A DNA stretch of 64,000 nt from Sycobia sp. Sy_11 (GCA_018907035.1 JACCIC010000018.1:1342501-1406500); one strand, 5' to 3'. Shown: positions 24,052-37,630, numbered from the stretch's first letter. Translations and numbers: made by a program. The notes: generated from the sequence alone by a model not told the origin.

Positions 24052-25561
24052 AGAGAGAGAACGAGCCATTTTGTACATTGCGATAGGAGAGCAGTGAGAG
24101 CAGCTGTGAGCTGCGACTGCGACTTGTGAGTATAACTAGTCATCACACGTACAAAAGTGCATATGTTACGAAGGACAATTGTATGACTTTTCCTTAATGA
24201 TTTTAAATTCCGTGTTTTCCAGTGTGTCTTTGAAGGATATCTGAGTCTTTGTCTGTTCTAGAACAACAGAACCAATTTTAGAGCATCATGCCATGAACTT
24301 ACTCCCATTACGCTCACACTCGTATTAATCGTCATTAATCTTACGGGAAGATAGTTCAGCATTCAGGAGAACTTTGAGAATATGCTCAGCTGAGAGGACC
24401 AGATAATAGAGAGAGTGAAAGCAAGGCAGCTGATTCTCTCTCTCTCTTTTGTGATCAATTTTGTGTCGTTATTTTTGTGACTTGAGCAGATTCATTGTGC
24501 TTTCTATCAAGAATTTAATTACAAAAGTTTGAAACAATTTACTTGTTGTAAATACTTTTTACAAGTTTTCATAGATCTTGGCTTCATCATCATCTTGCTG
24601 TGAGTATTACTTTTGGAAGCAGCTAAAAATAGTTTGCATTGGTAGAAATCCAATAGCCCAAGACAGCTACTCTCTTTTCTCTGTCTTTCTCTTTGTTGTT
24701 TATCTTTTTCTTTTCATCTGCACTTCCTACTTTTACTGCTTCTGATCTTGCTATGTTTTTCCTTTGAGTTGTGTTATTTGGATCTGCTATATTTTGCTTT
24801 ATCATTTAATTTTTCTTAAAGAATCCATTTTGTTTACTAATATTTTTACAAAGGTTAAACAATTTCTAAAATTTTTAAAAATATTTTAAAGCTCATCTTT
24901 TAAAGCTCATTGAAATGATTGATGATTATATTACGTGTACATTTTGTTGACTAGATACATTTTAATATAAAAAAAAGTTACTGTTTTCATAACACTTTTT
25001 TAGATTAAAGAAAACCTTTCTTTAATACTTTTCTTTGTTTACTTTTATTGACATTGCCTTAACTAAGGTAGTTTTAAGCATATTGATATATTGATTTTCA
25101 AATTTCAAATTAAAGTTTAATTGTTACAATTTTTTATTATTATATTTTCTTTTTTAATCTTATTATTATTAGAAAGATCAATAATAACTTTGTTATATAA
25201 TGTATAGAAAATAATATTCATATAATTTTAATTGTTATTTACTCAACAATTAACAATATTAATATTATATGTTTAATAAAAAAAAATGTAACATTTTTAT
25301 TACTTGAAAAAGCTTATAATACAGTAAAACAGCTTTTGCATGAATTAGTTTTCATAATTTTAAATTTATTTAAATTTTTGGATCGATTTACATTAATGGT
25401 TAAATATAGTTCATTTTTTTAATAAAAAAAATTGCTTTTATAGATTAATCTACAATCAACTTTTGTAATATTTTCTTAGTTTTTAAAAAATATTTTAATT
25501 AATAAATATTTGGTTTTATGATTTCAGTTAAGTTACCTGCTCTGCATGAACATTGGAAAAG
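22402..25561. promoter_or_regulatory. Divergent MCTS1/UBR upstream region
   Basis: This 3.2-kb region lies between divergent start codons. It contains a TA/TG microsatellite (23185-23224), a long GA tract (about 23985-24056) and a transcribed-looking stretch ending in a possible donor (GACTT|GTGAGT near 24125) that could be a 5' untranslated UBR exon. The remaining sequence is AT-rich with no coding support. The final acceptor before the UBR start is TTTCAG at 25522-25527. Confidence 0.45.
23985..24060. repeat. (GA)n tract upstream of UBR
   Basis: More than thirty GA units, nearly perfect, in the divergent upstream region. GA repeats are binding sites for GAGA-type factors in insects. A promoter role here is inference. 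Confidence 0.85.
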
Positions 25562-25569
25562 ATGAATAA
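25546..25569 (+). promoter_or_regulatory. 8-codon uORF overlapping the UBR start codon
   Basis: ATGAACATTGGAAAAGATGAATAA, written as codons, is ATG AAC ATT GGA, AAA GAT GAA, TAA. It encodes MNIGKDE in a different frame, and its stop overlaps the main ATG at 25562. It lies after the last upstream acceptor, so it should be in the mature 5' leader. Confidence 0.65.
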
Positions 25570-28500
25570 CGAAAATGATAAATTTGAGGTACATGGCATC
25601 AGTGATGTCGAACTGTCTCTGACAATACCTTTAGTTAAAAATTCTTCTTCAACTATCAAATTATGGATGGAAAAAATGAGTAATGGAGTTTTACCAATAG
25701 TTTACTTTAAAGAGTATTGGCGTGTTTGGGTTCCAAAGATTTATAGGCTAGAACCAACAGATAATTGTTTAGAGTGGATTTTTAATGAAAAGAAGTCTCA
25801 AAAGATTTTGTATGGTCCGCTTGAAGAATTTATTTGCAATGGAAATCCCAAAATAATTTTGAAACAATTAAGTGAACGAGATAGACCTCCTTCTGTATGT
25901 GGACGTTTCTTTAAAACTGGGGAACCAACATATAGTTGTAGAGAATGCGGAATTGATGCAACTTGTGTTTTATGTGTTGATTGTTTTAAATTATCATCTC
26001 ATAGAAACCATAAATATAAAATGGGTATTTCACATGGTGGAGGCTGTTGTGATTGTGGTGATACCGAAGCATGGAAGACAGATCCATTTTGTAAAACTCA
26101 TTTAGCTGGCATTGAATCAAAAGATGAGCCAGCAAATAAAATACCAGAGGACATGGCTGAAAGAACAGCTGCAACATTTCAAGCTGTTTTAAAATATTGC
26201 TATGATTTATTATCAATAGAACATAGTCCTAGCCTACCAGCAGATCTATGTATGAAAAATACAAATGAGGATTCTATATCTCTTTTATCATCCAATGATA
26301 TTTACTGTACTGTTCTATTTAATGATGAAACTCATACATTTGATCAAGTGATAATTACATTAACTCGTGTTTTAAAGTGTTCTCAAAAAGATGCTATAGA
26401 ATATGTGACAAATATCGATAGAGAAGGTCGAGCTGTTGTTAAATGTGCAGGGTTTCAACGATGTAATGAATTAAAATTAGAAATTGAAAGATTTACGTCA
26501 AGACATAGTAATCGACCTTTAAAAGTACTTGTAGAACATGCTCATGTAGTTGCTCATCAGATTTTTGCCATGAAATTATTAGATTGGCTACAGCAATTTA
26601 TTAGTCATTGTGAAGATTTCAGATCAATTTTCAGTAAAGTAGCACTAAATGCTGTCTCTCCTGATATTCCTATAGTAAAAGGAATCTTACTTAGGGATTG
26701 TCAACTTTGGAAGGCAGCAAGAACTAGTTGGCATCGTCTTTTTATTTCAGGCATGCTGATAGAATATGAAAGTAAAAAAGCATTAGCTATCACTTTTACA
26801 AATAATTATGGTACAGTAATGCAAGATTTTATTCGTGACGATCATGATCATTCATACTCCATTGCTTCCTTAGCAGTTCAACTCTTTACAGTGCCCACAT
26901 TAGCGCATCATTTAATAGCTCATAATGATGCCTTGCTGATATTATTAAACACTTTCATTTCTGAAAGTTCTAGCAGATGTAATGAAGCGGGTAAGTTAGA
27001 ATTTGAAAGGAACGCATCAAACACTTCTTTTAAGCGCGCTCAGTACATTTTGTACGATCTAAGATACCTTCTAAGCGTAAAACCTGAAGTTTGGAGCGAC
27101 GAGTTACGTCGAGGCTTTTTACAAGGAATTTCGTTACTGCTACAACTTCTTGGTAGTATGCAATGGATGGAAGCAGTCGTCAGGCAAGTTGGGCAGCATA
27201 TGGAGTACGAACAGGAATGGGAATCTGCTTTCAATCTTTACATAAAGCTATCGCCAGTTATAACTCTTGCACTAAAATGGTGTGGCGCGGATCGCATAGT
27301 GCTTATCAAAGCATTTCGTCTTGTACTGAAGAAGCTTGAGGAACAATCATGTAAAGGACAAACAACTTTTCGCGAGGTCAGCGAACATCACGCATCCTGC
27401 ATCCAATACGATGTCTCTTCGGAGCCGGTTTCGATTCACCTGCCTCTATCTAGATTTATAGCTGCTCTCTTTTTGCACTTGCAAAAATATGACCTATCGT
27501 TTGAGAGCTCGGAATTCCAAACTGTGACTAAGCCGCCCGTCGTCGAAATAATCGAGCCTGTTCTTAGAGTACAGGCGATGATATCTCAAGTTCACGCAGG
27601 AATGTGGCGGCGAAACGGTTATTCCTTGATTCATCAATTGTATTATTATCACAACGTCAAGTGCCGAACTGAAATGCTTGATAAGGACATTGTACTGCTG
27701 CAAGTGGGCGCAGTCCTCATTGAGAGCAATGAATTTTTTATACACATACTTAACAAATTTAACTTGATCAACTGGGCGGACAAGGATTTCGAAGTTACTC
27801 TTCTCAAGAATTGCGAGGAAGATACAATCCGACATACTATCAATCTGGTCGAAGAATTTCTAGGTATCGTTATAATTAAATCTTAACTTATTTAGCAATA
27901 CTTATTATCCAATCTAAAATCGATTTGAAGCATATTTTTTATAATATTTTTTTAGGGGTTATTGAGACAATTTTTGCCGACCGAGAAAAAGTACTAAATT
28001 ATTACTTAATATTTAAGTTTATTTTTCATTGTTATGAAGTGTCAAGCAAATTCGTCAACCGGTGTGGAAACAAGAACTTTTAAAAATTTCATAATCAAAA
28101 ACTGTAGCAATCACAAACCGTTTGTCAAATTTACTTGAAACTTTGACGCAATATAAAATATACGTAGATAAAGGGTATAATTAACTGAAAATTGTAACAA
28201 TTTAATGTTTATAGAGTAGTTTTGTTTGATCGGTAAAAATCGACTTTGACAGTCCCTTAACATTGTTGTTAACATAATTTCTTAATCATTAATGAAAAAA
28301 GCTATATTTTCATAAAAAATCGGAAAAAACTCAGTGAATTTCTTTTAGGATATTTTTTAAACAAATAGTTGAAGGCTAGCAATAATTTCCAATAATATAA
28401 TTTTAAAAGTCTACATAATTTATTATTAATTTTATAGGATTACTTATAACTATTATCGGGGAGCGTTATGTTCCTGGCGTTGGTCGAGTAACAGTTGATG

Positions 28501-31500
28501 ATTGTCTCAAGCATGAAATAATTCAGCTTTTGTGTATTAAACCACTGTCTCACTCTGAACTAAATAAGAGTCTACCAGAAGACGTTCATCACGAAACGGG
28601 CTTGGAGCGATTGATACATGAAATCGCAGACTTTAAGAAGCCCCAAGTCACATCGGCTGGCAAAGGCGTTTATGAACTTAAACCTGAATTTTATTCTGAA
28701 TACAATGTCTTTTTCTATCATTATACCAAAGAGGAGCTCAGTAAGTCAGAAGAAGCCCAGCGAAAGAGACGAAAGACTGCCGGCGAGCTTGAATGCTGCC
28801 CTCCTCCGAAGTTACCTAGACTCACCAAAATGATGAGTCTTGTTACGAACCTTTTGCAATGCGACGTTATGCTTTCGATTATGCAAACAGTGCTATTAAG
28901 AACACTTGATCTTAAAGCTAGAAGTTTTTCAGAGCCACAAATTCACAAAATTCTTCATCTCATAGGTTACGCGTTACAGGAACAGGAGTCTAGGTATTAT
29001 CCGTTTTTGACATTTACAGAGAGAGCCACAGAGTGGAATATTTATGGATTACTGGAGAAGTTAAATAGCAATCCAAGAATCGATGCGCATAAAGATCTAT
29101 TAACTTGGGTGCTTGATAAGTACAGACAGGTTGCAGGCTCATCGGTAGCTGACACTGAGCAATCGGTCAAATCGACATCGGCTATGGAAGTCGAAAACAC
29201 GGAAAAAGCGGAAAAGGGTAAGAAATTTTTTTATTTTTTAATATTGTTCCCAATATATTGTGCATTATATATCAATAATAAATTGAATGAGTAATAAAAA
29301 ATTAAATGATTGTCATACATATTAATTTTACAAATAAATCTCGGATTAAATTGTATTTAGTTTTGTCTATTAATGAATTCTAATTAATATTTCATCAATA
29401 CTAATGCAAAATATTTTTATTATGATATCGATTCATTTATATACTTTTTAAAATCAAATTTACGAAGTATAATAAAGAAAAGAAATAATATTATTATTGT
29501 TCTCTATCTAATTTTTATAATAAATTATCCCTATAGGTAGCCAAGAATGGCGAACGAAGATGGCAGAGAAAAAGCGTGCCCAAGTAATGGCTCAAATGAC
29601 AGCAATGCAGAAACACTTCATGAAGAAGAACGCAAAGCTCTTCGAGGAAGCGACTCTAGATGCGGGAAACAAAGATTCGATGGAACGAGGATCAATAATG
29701 GACTTGACTGAAAGCCTGGACGAAACACAAATCGTTCTTGGTCAATACCAATCAACTCGTTCCTGTTTTGAGAAAACCTACACGTGCATCTTGTGTCAAG
29801 AAAATCAAACCGTTAAGCCTGAGGAGCGCGCCATGGTCCTCGCGGCTTTTGTCCAACAATCAACGGTATTATGCCAACAACCGCGCAGCGTCCCAGAGAC
29901 GACACCGCTCTTTTTGTCCTCGCAACTGGGCGCCTCGCCGCACACAAGCACTTGTGGCCACGTGATGCACGCAACCTGTTGGCAGAAGTACTTTGACAAC
30001 GTTCTCGCTAATGAAAATCGTCGGCCATATCGATTACGACACCCTGCCAGTTTCGATGTTGAGAAACACGAGTACCTCTGTCCGCTCTGCGAATGTCTCA
30101 GTAATACTGTCCTACCGGTTTTACCTCCACTTGGTATCCTTCAGCCTACGCCAACCAATCAGCCAGCATTAAGCTTTAGTGCATGGCTAGACATTATGAG
30201 CACTCTTTGTCAATGCATGGGTACACGTAATGGTTCTGATGTAACTGTTCTAGATGAGACTTGCCGATACTGTAAATTTTTGTCTCAGCAACAAATTGGT
30301 AAGTAATTGATAAAGACAATTTTTTATTATTAATTTTGAACAATTTCTATAGTATCTGTTAAATTTCTAATCGAATACATGTATTAGTATAGGCACTAAT
30401 TCACGTTATAAAAAGTTATCTCTTTATGTATTTTTAGTTTATACTGTAAGAAGAGAGGCAGTATGTGGGGGAAAATGTAGGTAGTAATCTTAGAATTAAA
30501 TATATGATAATTATAAATAAAATATCTGTAATACATTTTTATAATACAGTCTACAGTACAAATATTGCTCTTATACAACTTATTATAATTTAGAATTGAA
30601 CATTTATTTACATTTAATATTTACATTATTTAGAAATTAAAAGATTTAGGATACTTTAATTGTGCTTATGTCGACTGTTTTTAAATAAATTAGTAAATAT
30701 TTCTATTGGTCTTATAGTCCAATTAAATAAATTAAAATTAACACATAATAATATCAATATATATTTATATCAATATTAATACATATCAATATATAATTAA
30801 TTGAAAATTATAACGATAGTCAGACTGTCCTTGATTAAAATCACCTCCGCAGACTAGTCTGAAATAAAAAATATTAGCTGAAAAAAATTCTTTATTAGTA
30901 AAGTGCAATCTAACTGTCCCCACCACCTTTACCTAATTTAAGATCTGCTATTGTTGTCCAACGTTTCGAGCTCACTACGGCTCCTCATCAGAAACTAAAC
31001 TTATGTTAATAAACCTTATGTTAATATTCTAATTTATATATACCCCTATCCCCGCTAAACTAAAAAATTTAGTAATTTGAATATACAATCCACCTTCTAC
31101 ACAAAATGTTCCAAACCAATCAATTTAATAAAGAATGATAAATGTTATTTAATTTACTTTACTCTAATACTAAATTCGCATTATTTCAATTCTTTGAAAT
31201 GTGAATACTTTAAAGACTCTACCTTTTGTACTTATTAATACTATGTTCCAAAATATCTACATTCACAAAATAAAAAGAATCTAAACACTTCAAACAATAC
31301 TCTTTTAAATCAGAAGCAATATGTGAACTACGTAAACTATATTTATGTTCAGTAATTCTCTTTTTTAAATATCTACTTGTTTGTACAATATAGCATTTAT
31401 TACGATCCATACAATTAATTTTGTAAACAACTCCAGATTTTAAACATAGATCATCTTTATCTTTGCAATTATTAAATAATTTACTTAAATTATTACTATT

Positions 31501-32275
31501 TTTAAAGAAAATTTGAATGTTATATTTCTGAAAATTTCTTTTAATTCTTTCTGATAATCCTCTAACATATGGTAAAACAATCATTTTCCTTATTAAGATC
31601 AACTCTTACATTATGTCTATTTTCGGTATTATAAATGTCAAACAATCTATCTGTAATTAATTTATTAACATATTCAATTGGATATCCATTATTAATTAGT
31701 TTCCCTTACTATCTGCAAATTATTCTGTCTAAAATTCTTATGTGATAATTTGATTGCTCTGTCAATGACATCTTTCTGTGTCCCAATTTTGTTTCCGAAT
31801 TGGTAGTGTGAATTAAAATCTAAAAACTTACCTAACCAAGTAGGTTTTTTATACCAATTAAGCTTCACTTTATTATTATTATTATATCTAATGACATTGA
31901 TGTCCAAAAAACTGAACTGATTATTGACTTAAATTTCTTTTGTAAATTTAATTCTGTCATGTACAGAATTAAAAACATCCACCATTTCATCCACTAAAAC
32001 TTCTGGAACAATTGTAAAGATATCATCAACATATCTTTTAAATATATTTAATTGGACTGTAAGAACAATAGAAATATTTATTAATTTAAAAATTTTAGGG
32101 TCTATAATTTTTCTAATATCTATGCTTAAATAATACTTCATTTTAAAATCTTTGAATTGCTCTTGGATCAAAGAATATAATTTAAATAAAATTGAATAAC
32201 TAATTTATTAAAATAGCTTAAAATAATTTAGAATTTAGTTACAAAATAGAAATAAATAGTTTCTTATATATTATA

Positions 32276-32332
<57 letters not shown>

Positions 32333-33917
32333 TTTATATTTACTGAAGTAATATAATATTATATTTATTTCTTTTTCAGATGAAACTGAGGTAAATACAG
32401 GTAACACAAAAAAATCTTTGACCTTCAATTCTTGCCCCATCGATGCTATAAAATCGCATGAATCTGAAGGAGATTCACTCTTGAAATTATACGATCAGAC
32501 GAATGTTCCAATATCTGAAAACCTTGTGGAGATGATTCAACTTTTCACGCAAACAACGTATACGAAAGGACTCGGCTGCGACCCGCATAGCGGTGACTCT
32601 CGAGTGCCTCTCTTAACATGGAAATCTACAGCTTACACGATCCACGCTATAGAATTTTTCTTAAGGGACACGGAAAAGCCACTCCTCGGAGCTCTGTCAT
32701 CTAGACAGCGCGATAGTCTAGAAGGTCTGGTCAGAGTCTCTGCTGTAATGGGCTCTACTTGGCCAAACAACAACAGCAGTCCAGCTACCCAAATTAGTGT
32801 AGAGAGCATCGCGGAATATGCTTTAAAGTGTTTATCGTGTTTCTTCAGGAATTCAGAAAGTGAATATAGTATTCTTAGTTGGGATCCATTCGGTATGTTG
32901 GTCTCCCTCTTATCGTCCCTGCCCAGCTTACTAAGCAGTCGTACCGACAACTCGTACTCCATTATTACGGGTAATGTCGCCGAACTCAACGCCACAAGAC
33001 TCGTCTTTTCTGCCCTTATCGTGAAAATCCTTTTGACGTCCAATTTTAATGAAGACGAAGTGATGGAAGTAGACGACGACACCGCCGATATTAGCAGCGA
33101 GGAAACCGAGGAATCTAGTGCAATTTTGAAGCTCGCTAAAGCCTTAAACGTGTCGATAGGCAAAGTTTCAGCTACAGAGCTTTGGAACCGTACGAAAAAC
33201 TGTTGTATTCCATTTCTCCGCTGCTGTGTACTCTACTTCCACTACGTAACTGATGTTCCGGCACCTATAGAATTAAACGAAAAAGATGGCGATAGTTACG
33301 AAAATATGTGTCGATATCTGGGTCTGCCCGAGACCTGCAAGGAGCTCTTTGACTCCGACAAAATTATATATTTGGCCGTCGAATGGTCGAAACATCCGGG
33401 CATGGCTGATAAAGACAAAGCTCCGAAGGAACCTCTGCATATCAACCATCTAATTGACTTACCCGATGATTACAGTGAACTAATGAACACCGTGTCCATG
33501 TTCACGTGCCCTAATAGCGACAAGGAGGATTCTAGAAACCCGACAATGTGCCTTGCCTGCGGCGATATCCTCTGTTCACAGAGCTATTGCTGCCAAGTTG
33601 AACTGAACAAGGCAATGGTGGGTGCGTGCACGTTCCACACGCGCGATTGTGGTGCTGGTGTCGGAGTTTTCTTGCGAGTGCGCGACTGCGAAATCGTATT
33701 CCTTAGAAGTCCAAATCGTGGCTCATACGGCTGTCCGCCGTATTTCGATGAATACGGCGAGACGGATCAAGGTTTACACAGAGGTAATCCGCTTAAATTG
33801 TGTAAGGACAAATACAAGAGGTTAAATCAAATGTGGCTAGGACACGGCCTGTATGAGGCAATCGCCCGAGCAATTGAGTCTTCTACCACTGTATCGAATC
33901 AGTGGCAGCACTTGTAA
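25562..33917 (+). CDS. Ubr1: UBR1/UBR2-type N-degron E3 ubiquitin ligase
   Basis: Four coding exons (25562-27863, 28438-29217, 29537-30298, 32380-33917), all internal junctions phase 1, giving 5382 nt and 1793 aa. UBR1/2 family members are about 1750 aa. The UBR box (about residues 113-180) shows CGRFFKTGEPTYSCRECGID, SHRNHKY and GGGCCDCGD, the zinc residues that bind type-1 N-degrons. A ClpS-like N-domain (about 248-305, LFNDETHTFDQVI) binds type-2 N-degrons. The RING-H2 (about 1111-1212) has CILC, CGHVMHATCW and CPLC. The C-terminal UBLC cap (about 1640-1785) has CLACGDILCSQSYCC and RGNPLKLCKDKYKRLNQMWL. The protein ubiquitinates proteins with destabilising N-termini together with UBE2A/B. 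I start at ATG 25562 because the open frame upstream begins only at TTG. UBR1 and UBR2 cannot be separated, as insects usually have one. Confidence 0.93.
27864..28437 (+). other. UBR intron 1
   Basis: A 574-bp AT-rich intron in phase 1. No embedded gene or mobile element recognised. Confidence 0.7.
30681..32091 (-). mobile_element. Decayed Penelope-like retroelement in a UBR intron
   Basis: Minus-strand frames read, in order, a reverse transcriptase piece with FKRYVDDIFTIVPEVLVDEM (about 32055-31929), a further RT segment (31907-31692) and a GIY-YIG endonuclease domain (31602-31219: SGVVYKINCMDRNKCYIVQT, ITEHKYSLRS). The RT plus C-terminal GIY-YIG order is diagnostic of Penelope-like elements. 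Separate frames and YIV in place of YIG show it is inactive. It ends in a 285-bp tail with a hammerhead-like core. A short segment at 32046-32088 is an inverted copy of the left end (30681-30729), so the insert may be bounded by inverted termini. It lies antisense to UBR. Confidence 0.8.
30963..30991 (-). ncRNA. Hammerhead-ribozyme-like core of the Penelope-like element
   Basis: On the minus strand CTGATGAG is followed by GAGC, an 8-nt loop, GCTC and GAAACGTTGG. This is the conserved hammerhead core (CUGAUGA, stem II, GAAA) placed just 3' of the GIY-YIG frame. Penelope-like elements are known to carry such motifs in their terminal repeats. One extra G before stem II and the absence of an obvious cleavage-side stem leave activity doubtful. 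Confidence 0.5.
32278..32329. repeat. (TA)n microsatellite in UBR intron 3
   Basis: An almost perfect run of about 26 TA units, 50 bp upstream of the last UBR coding exon. Confidence 0.9.
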
Positions 33918-34560
33918 TTAATTAACACGAAGTTAAGATTTATTATTGTGAAATGGAGATACACATAGTTCGGAATTTTTTGCTAAAAGGCCTTGAAAAT
34001 TTCGAGCCCACGTTTGTAAACTTTTTCATGGTTATTTTTTTTTACTTCGAAATGCTTTTTACTTTTGTTCTTTGCGTGCGTAGGTGCTGAATGATACTAT
34101 TAATTCACTAACCAATCCGGATAAATAAATTTCATAAACAAATTAACAAAATTTTATGACTGACAATATCTATTTGTAGAGGTTCTCAAGAATTTTAAGA
34201 GATAAGAATATCATCTTACTCTGTATTTTTCTCTCTTTTAAGGATGTTTTTTGAATTTATACGAAAATAAGAAAGAAGAAAATTAACAATCAAAACGCAA
34301 CTGAAAAACGGATGTCACTCAAGTGCTTATCGTGATGGCAAAAAATTACCATAGTTTGAAAGTAGTTGTTAGTATTATAATTGTTTATTAGAATTATTTT
34401 TAATTTATTAGAGAAATCTTTATTCGCTTCTACTCAGTGAAAATTGTAAAGTAGAAAAGAACGAGATGAACTGTATATTTAAATAATCGGATATTATATA
34501 ATGTTATGACCGTTTCACATTGTTTTAGAATTTACTGGTCATCTATTAATGTTATTTTTA

Positions 34561-34561
34561 C

Positions 34562-34621
<60 letters not shown>
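34561..34621. repeat. (ATT)n microsatellite
   Basis: About 20 consecutive ATT units, some 650 bp after the UBR stop codon and possibly within its 3' UTR. Confidence 0.9.
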
Positions 34622-34626
<5 letters not shown>

Positions 34627-36270
34627 TTATTCTGTAGCAATTATTAATTAGTGTACTATATTAATATTATTATGATTATTATTTCCATTATCATTGCAAC
34701 TATCATTACCACACACATACATTTGTAAATTTTTAAAAGAACACAGTCATTTGGGACTGATTACTCTATTGCTGCCTATATGTATTCAACTTTTAATCTT
34801 TAATTTCAAACATTATTAAAAGATTTGATATTAAAAGTGATAAACAAGATAGACATAGTTAACAAATGATCTGAATGAAGCAAAACAAGACACAAATAAA
34901 TAATATTAAATATTTTATAAATTTTTATTCCATGTATTATGAAATAATAATAGGAATTTGTCGATGTTATATTGAGAACGCTATATAATCTTCGAAATTC
35001 AAGTTATCTTTATTAAAATATTTTATAAAAAAGTAATTAACGTTTTCACTTAAAGATTTTACGACTCTGTTCTTTTGAATATAAATATATCTCAATATTG
35101 CTAGTATCATATATTTGTTTTTTATATGACTATTAAGGAATTTAAAATTAATTCAATATTACCATACTTCGAAGTATGAAATACTTCTATTAGATTACAA
35201 TATACAGCACAAAATTGTGAATATTTTCATAATATTTTATTTTTTTAAGTAAAAAGTTTATTTTGAAGATTATTAAGCAAAGCTTACAAAAAAATTTAGT
35301 ATAATGTTTGAGATTGTAACTGTGTATAAATTATTAATATTTTGATTCAAAATTAATAAGAAGATCTTTTGTATATTAAAATAAACTTGTAGATTTGTGA
35401 TTCAAATAGGAACTCATATTCTACGCGATATATTTTCATTATTTGTAAAATAAAATTAATATATTATACATAATTTTTAACAAACAACTGTGACTTAAAA
35501 ATATTATCTTTTGAAAATTTAATAAATTTTCATAATATTTTCCAGGTAAGTATAAGATACTTTGCATTTATAAACAAAATGCAAATACTACAACACTGAA
35601 CATATTAGAAGTTTTCTTTTATTTTAAAAGGATTTCTAAATTTATATTTAATTGTGTAATAAATAAAATTAATCATTTAACTAATTGTGTATTGTTTATA
35701 TATTTTTTTCTTTGTTCATTCGTTTTATAAAATATTAAAAAATTACTAATTTAAAATTGATTAATGATAAAACAGAATCTATTTCATAGTATAACTGTCC
35801 TATAGAAGTTTAATTATTTTATATTTATGTATTTCTATACTCTTCTCCGTTATTCTGATATATTTATTTCACATGAATATGTGTAGAAAACTTAACTGTC
35901 AATATTAGATCGGAATTACATAATGTTGAGCTTTCCTTAAAATTATTTTATTATTTTACTTATTGTCTCGATAATTTTAAATTTAATTTTTTTTCTGCTT
36001 CTATTATGTCTCACGCCCTACTTCTCAATGGCCTTTCATTTCTCCCACTCATCTTTTAATTTTTCATTGTTTAGCACCAAACATTTTCAAACTACTACAC
36101 CCCTTGAAAAATATGTAGGTCCACAAAGCAGCCTCCTCTCCCTAAATCTTCGTAGTCATAATTTTTTTTAAGGTAGTATGATCAATTTATGAGCCAATTA
36201 TAGTAAGTCTAGATAATATAACAATGAATATTGCATCTGAAAAGTAATACTTCGACTAATTTAATAGCTC

Positions 36271-36274
<4 letters not shown>

Positions 36275-36334
<60 letters not shown>

Positions 36335-36342
36335 TATGTATG

Positions 36343-36367
<25 letters not shown>
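36275..36367. repeat. Double (TA)n microsatellite
   Basis: Two TA runs separated by GATGTATGTATG-type sequence. Confidence 0.9.
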
Positions 36368-36373
<6 letters not shown>

Positions 36374-36829
36374 GATGCAACAGACATAGATAGCTGACAT
36401 AGATACTTTAAAATCGGAACTATTTTTATATTGCTCGTATTAATAGATGCTAAAATGTCAAAGATAGAAATTGCTGAAAAATACATAAACCGTATTTGAG
36501 AAAAGCTCATGCAATGACCATTACATTATGATTATTGTTGTTGTTGTTGTTATTCTAATTATGACACTAAACAAATATCTCATTGATTACACTGCATTGT
36601 AAAGACACTACCGCGGAACTGTTGCTCACACATTATTTTAGCCTTGGCGGCATTCCTTACGCGGTAATAATATTTATTCTTTTCATATAGATTTTTCGTA
36701 CATTCTCGTTTCTATACCCTTTTAATTCTTACACGTATATAACGTAATTTGCGATAAATCGCCAGCTCATCATAAATCTAAATTTCTGGCGTGATCGCTC
36801 TTACTTTCGTTTCAAGCTCCAATCATAAC

Positions 36830-37630
36830 TCAGTCCAATGGTCAAGACACGAAAAATGTGTGCTCGGCATCGTCCGAGGTCAAGTCGCAGTACTTGCCTT
36901 CTGGCGAAGTTACTCTCTTCAACCTGCAGAGATACTTAAGGAGTACCCGTGTCCGAACAAAAATTGAGCGAGGTATTAATCCAGCTCAGCATGCCTCTTT
37001 TCCATCTCCGGTCCAATTTCGGGTGCTAGTCGCTTTGTCCAGTATTATCTTTCTTTCGTTGTTGAATTCGATCGCTAATATGTTAAACGGAATTATTCCC
37101 GCGATTACGAAAACCATATTGTTCGATAGAATTCGATACATGCATACAGCTTTTAGCTCAAGCTTTCTAATAAATATTCATTGCGTGTTAGCCCGTATCC
37201 CTGGCACATATAGTAAAATCAAATGGATAACACTCATTAAATGTCTACATTTACTTTGCACGAATCCATTGCACCAATCTACTTAAAGCCTTTGCCATGG
37301 TTAGTATCCAGTCTTTCCATTCATACTCGGCGTTATGTCATATATAGTAGTAACAACTCATTATATTTTGCAGCGACAGTTTCAGTTCGTAATCTATCGT
37401 CCATCCAGACACGTCCGTCATAAATTTATTTAGTAGAAACTGAATTAAATGATAGTCGCGTGCGACTGGTACGTGATCGGCGTAGGCAACGAAGAACACT
37501 GCGATAGCTTGTTCAATCTGAGTCAGCTGCATTACACATTCCAGCAATCTGAGCTTATGATAAAGCTCCGCTCCATCCTTACTGTCAGATGTTGATATTT
37601 TATTCCATCTAATGTTTCGCACACAAGTGC
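36830..37630 (-). pseudogene. R1-clade non-LTR retrotransposon remnant (RT C-terminal half)
   Basis: Read on the minus strand with frameshifts and stops tolerated, the sequence follows R1-type ORF2. FFVAYADHVPVARDYHLIQF (about 37500) is the RT catalytic block with YADD changed to YADH. It is followed by DVSGW, the KALSRLVQWIRAK region, VFVIAGIIPFNILAIEFNNE, LKYLCRLKRVTSPEGKYCDL and TSDDAEHTFFV. The last matches the C-terminal CCHC-like GxCxYCG..DDAEHTxFxC block. Several stop codons make it a pseudogene. The clade assignment rests on this C-terminal pattern. Confidence 0.7.

Larger units (their letters stand above)
33918..36829. other. UBR 3' flank
   Basis: AT-rich, probably including the UBR 3' UTR. 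It contains an ATT trinucleotide repeat (about 34561-34621) and two adjacent TA tracts (about 36275-36367). No coding sequence is supported. Confidence 0.6.

Noticed and set aside
25553..25561. UBR start at 25553
   Set aside because: That codon is TTG. The ATG at 25562 is the supported start.
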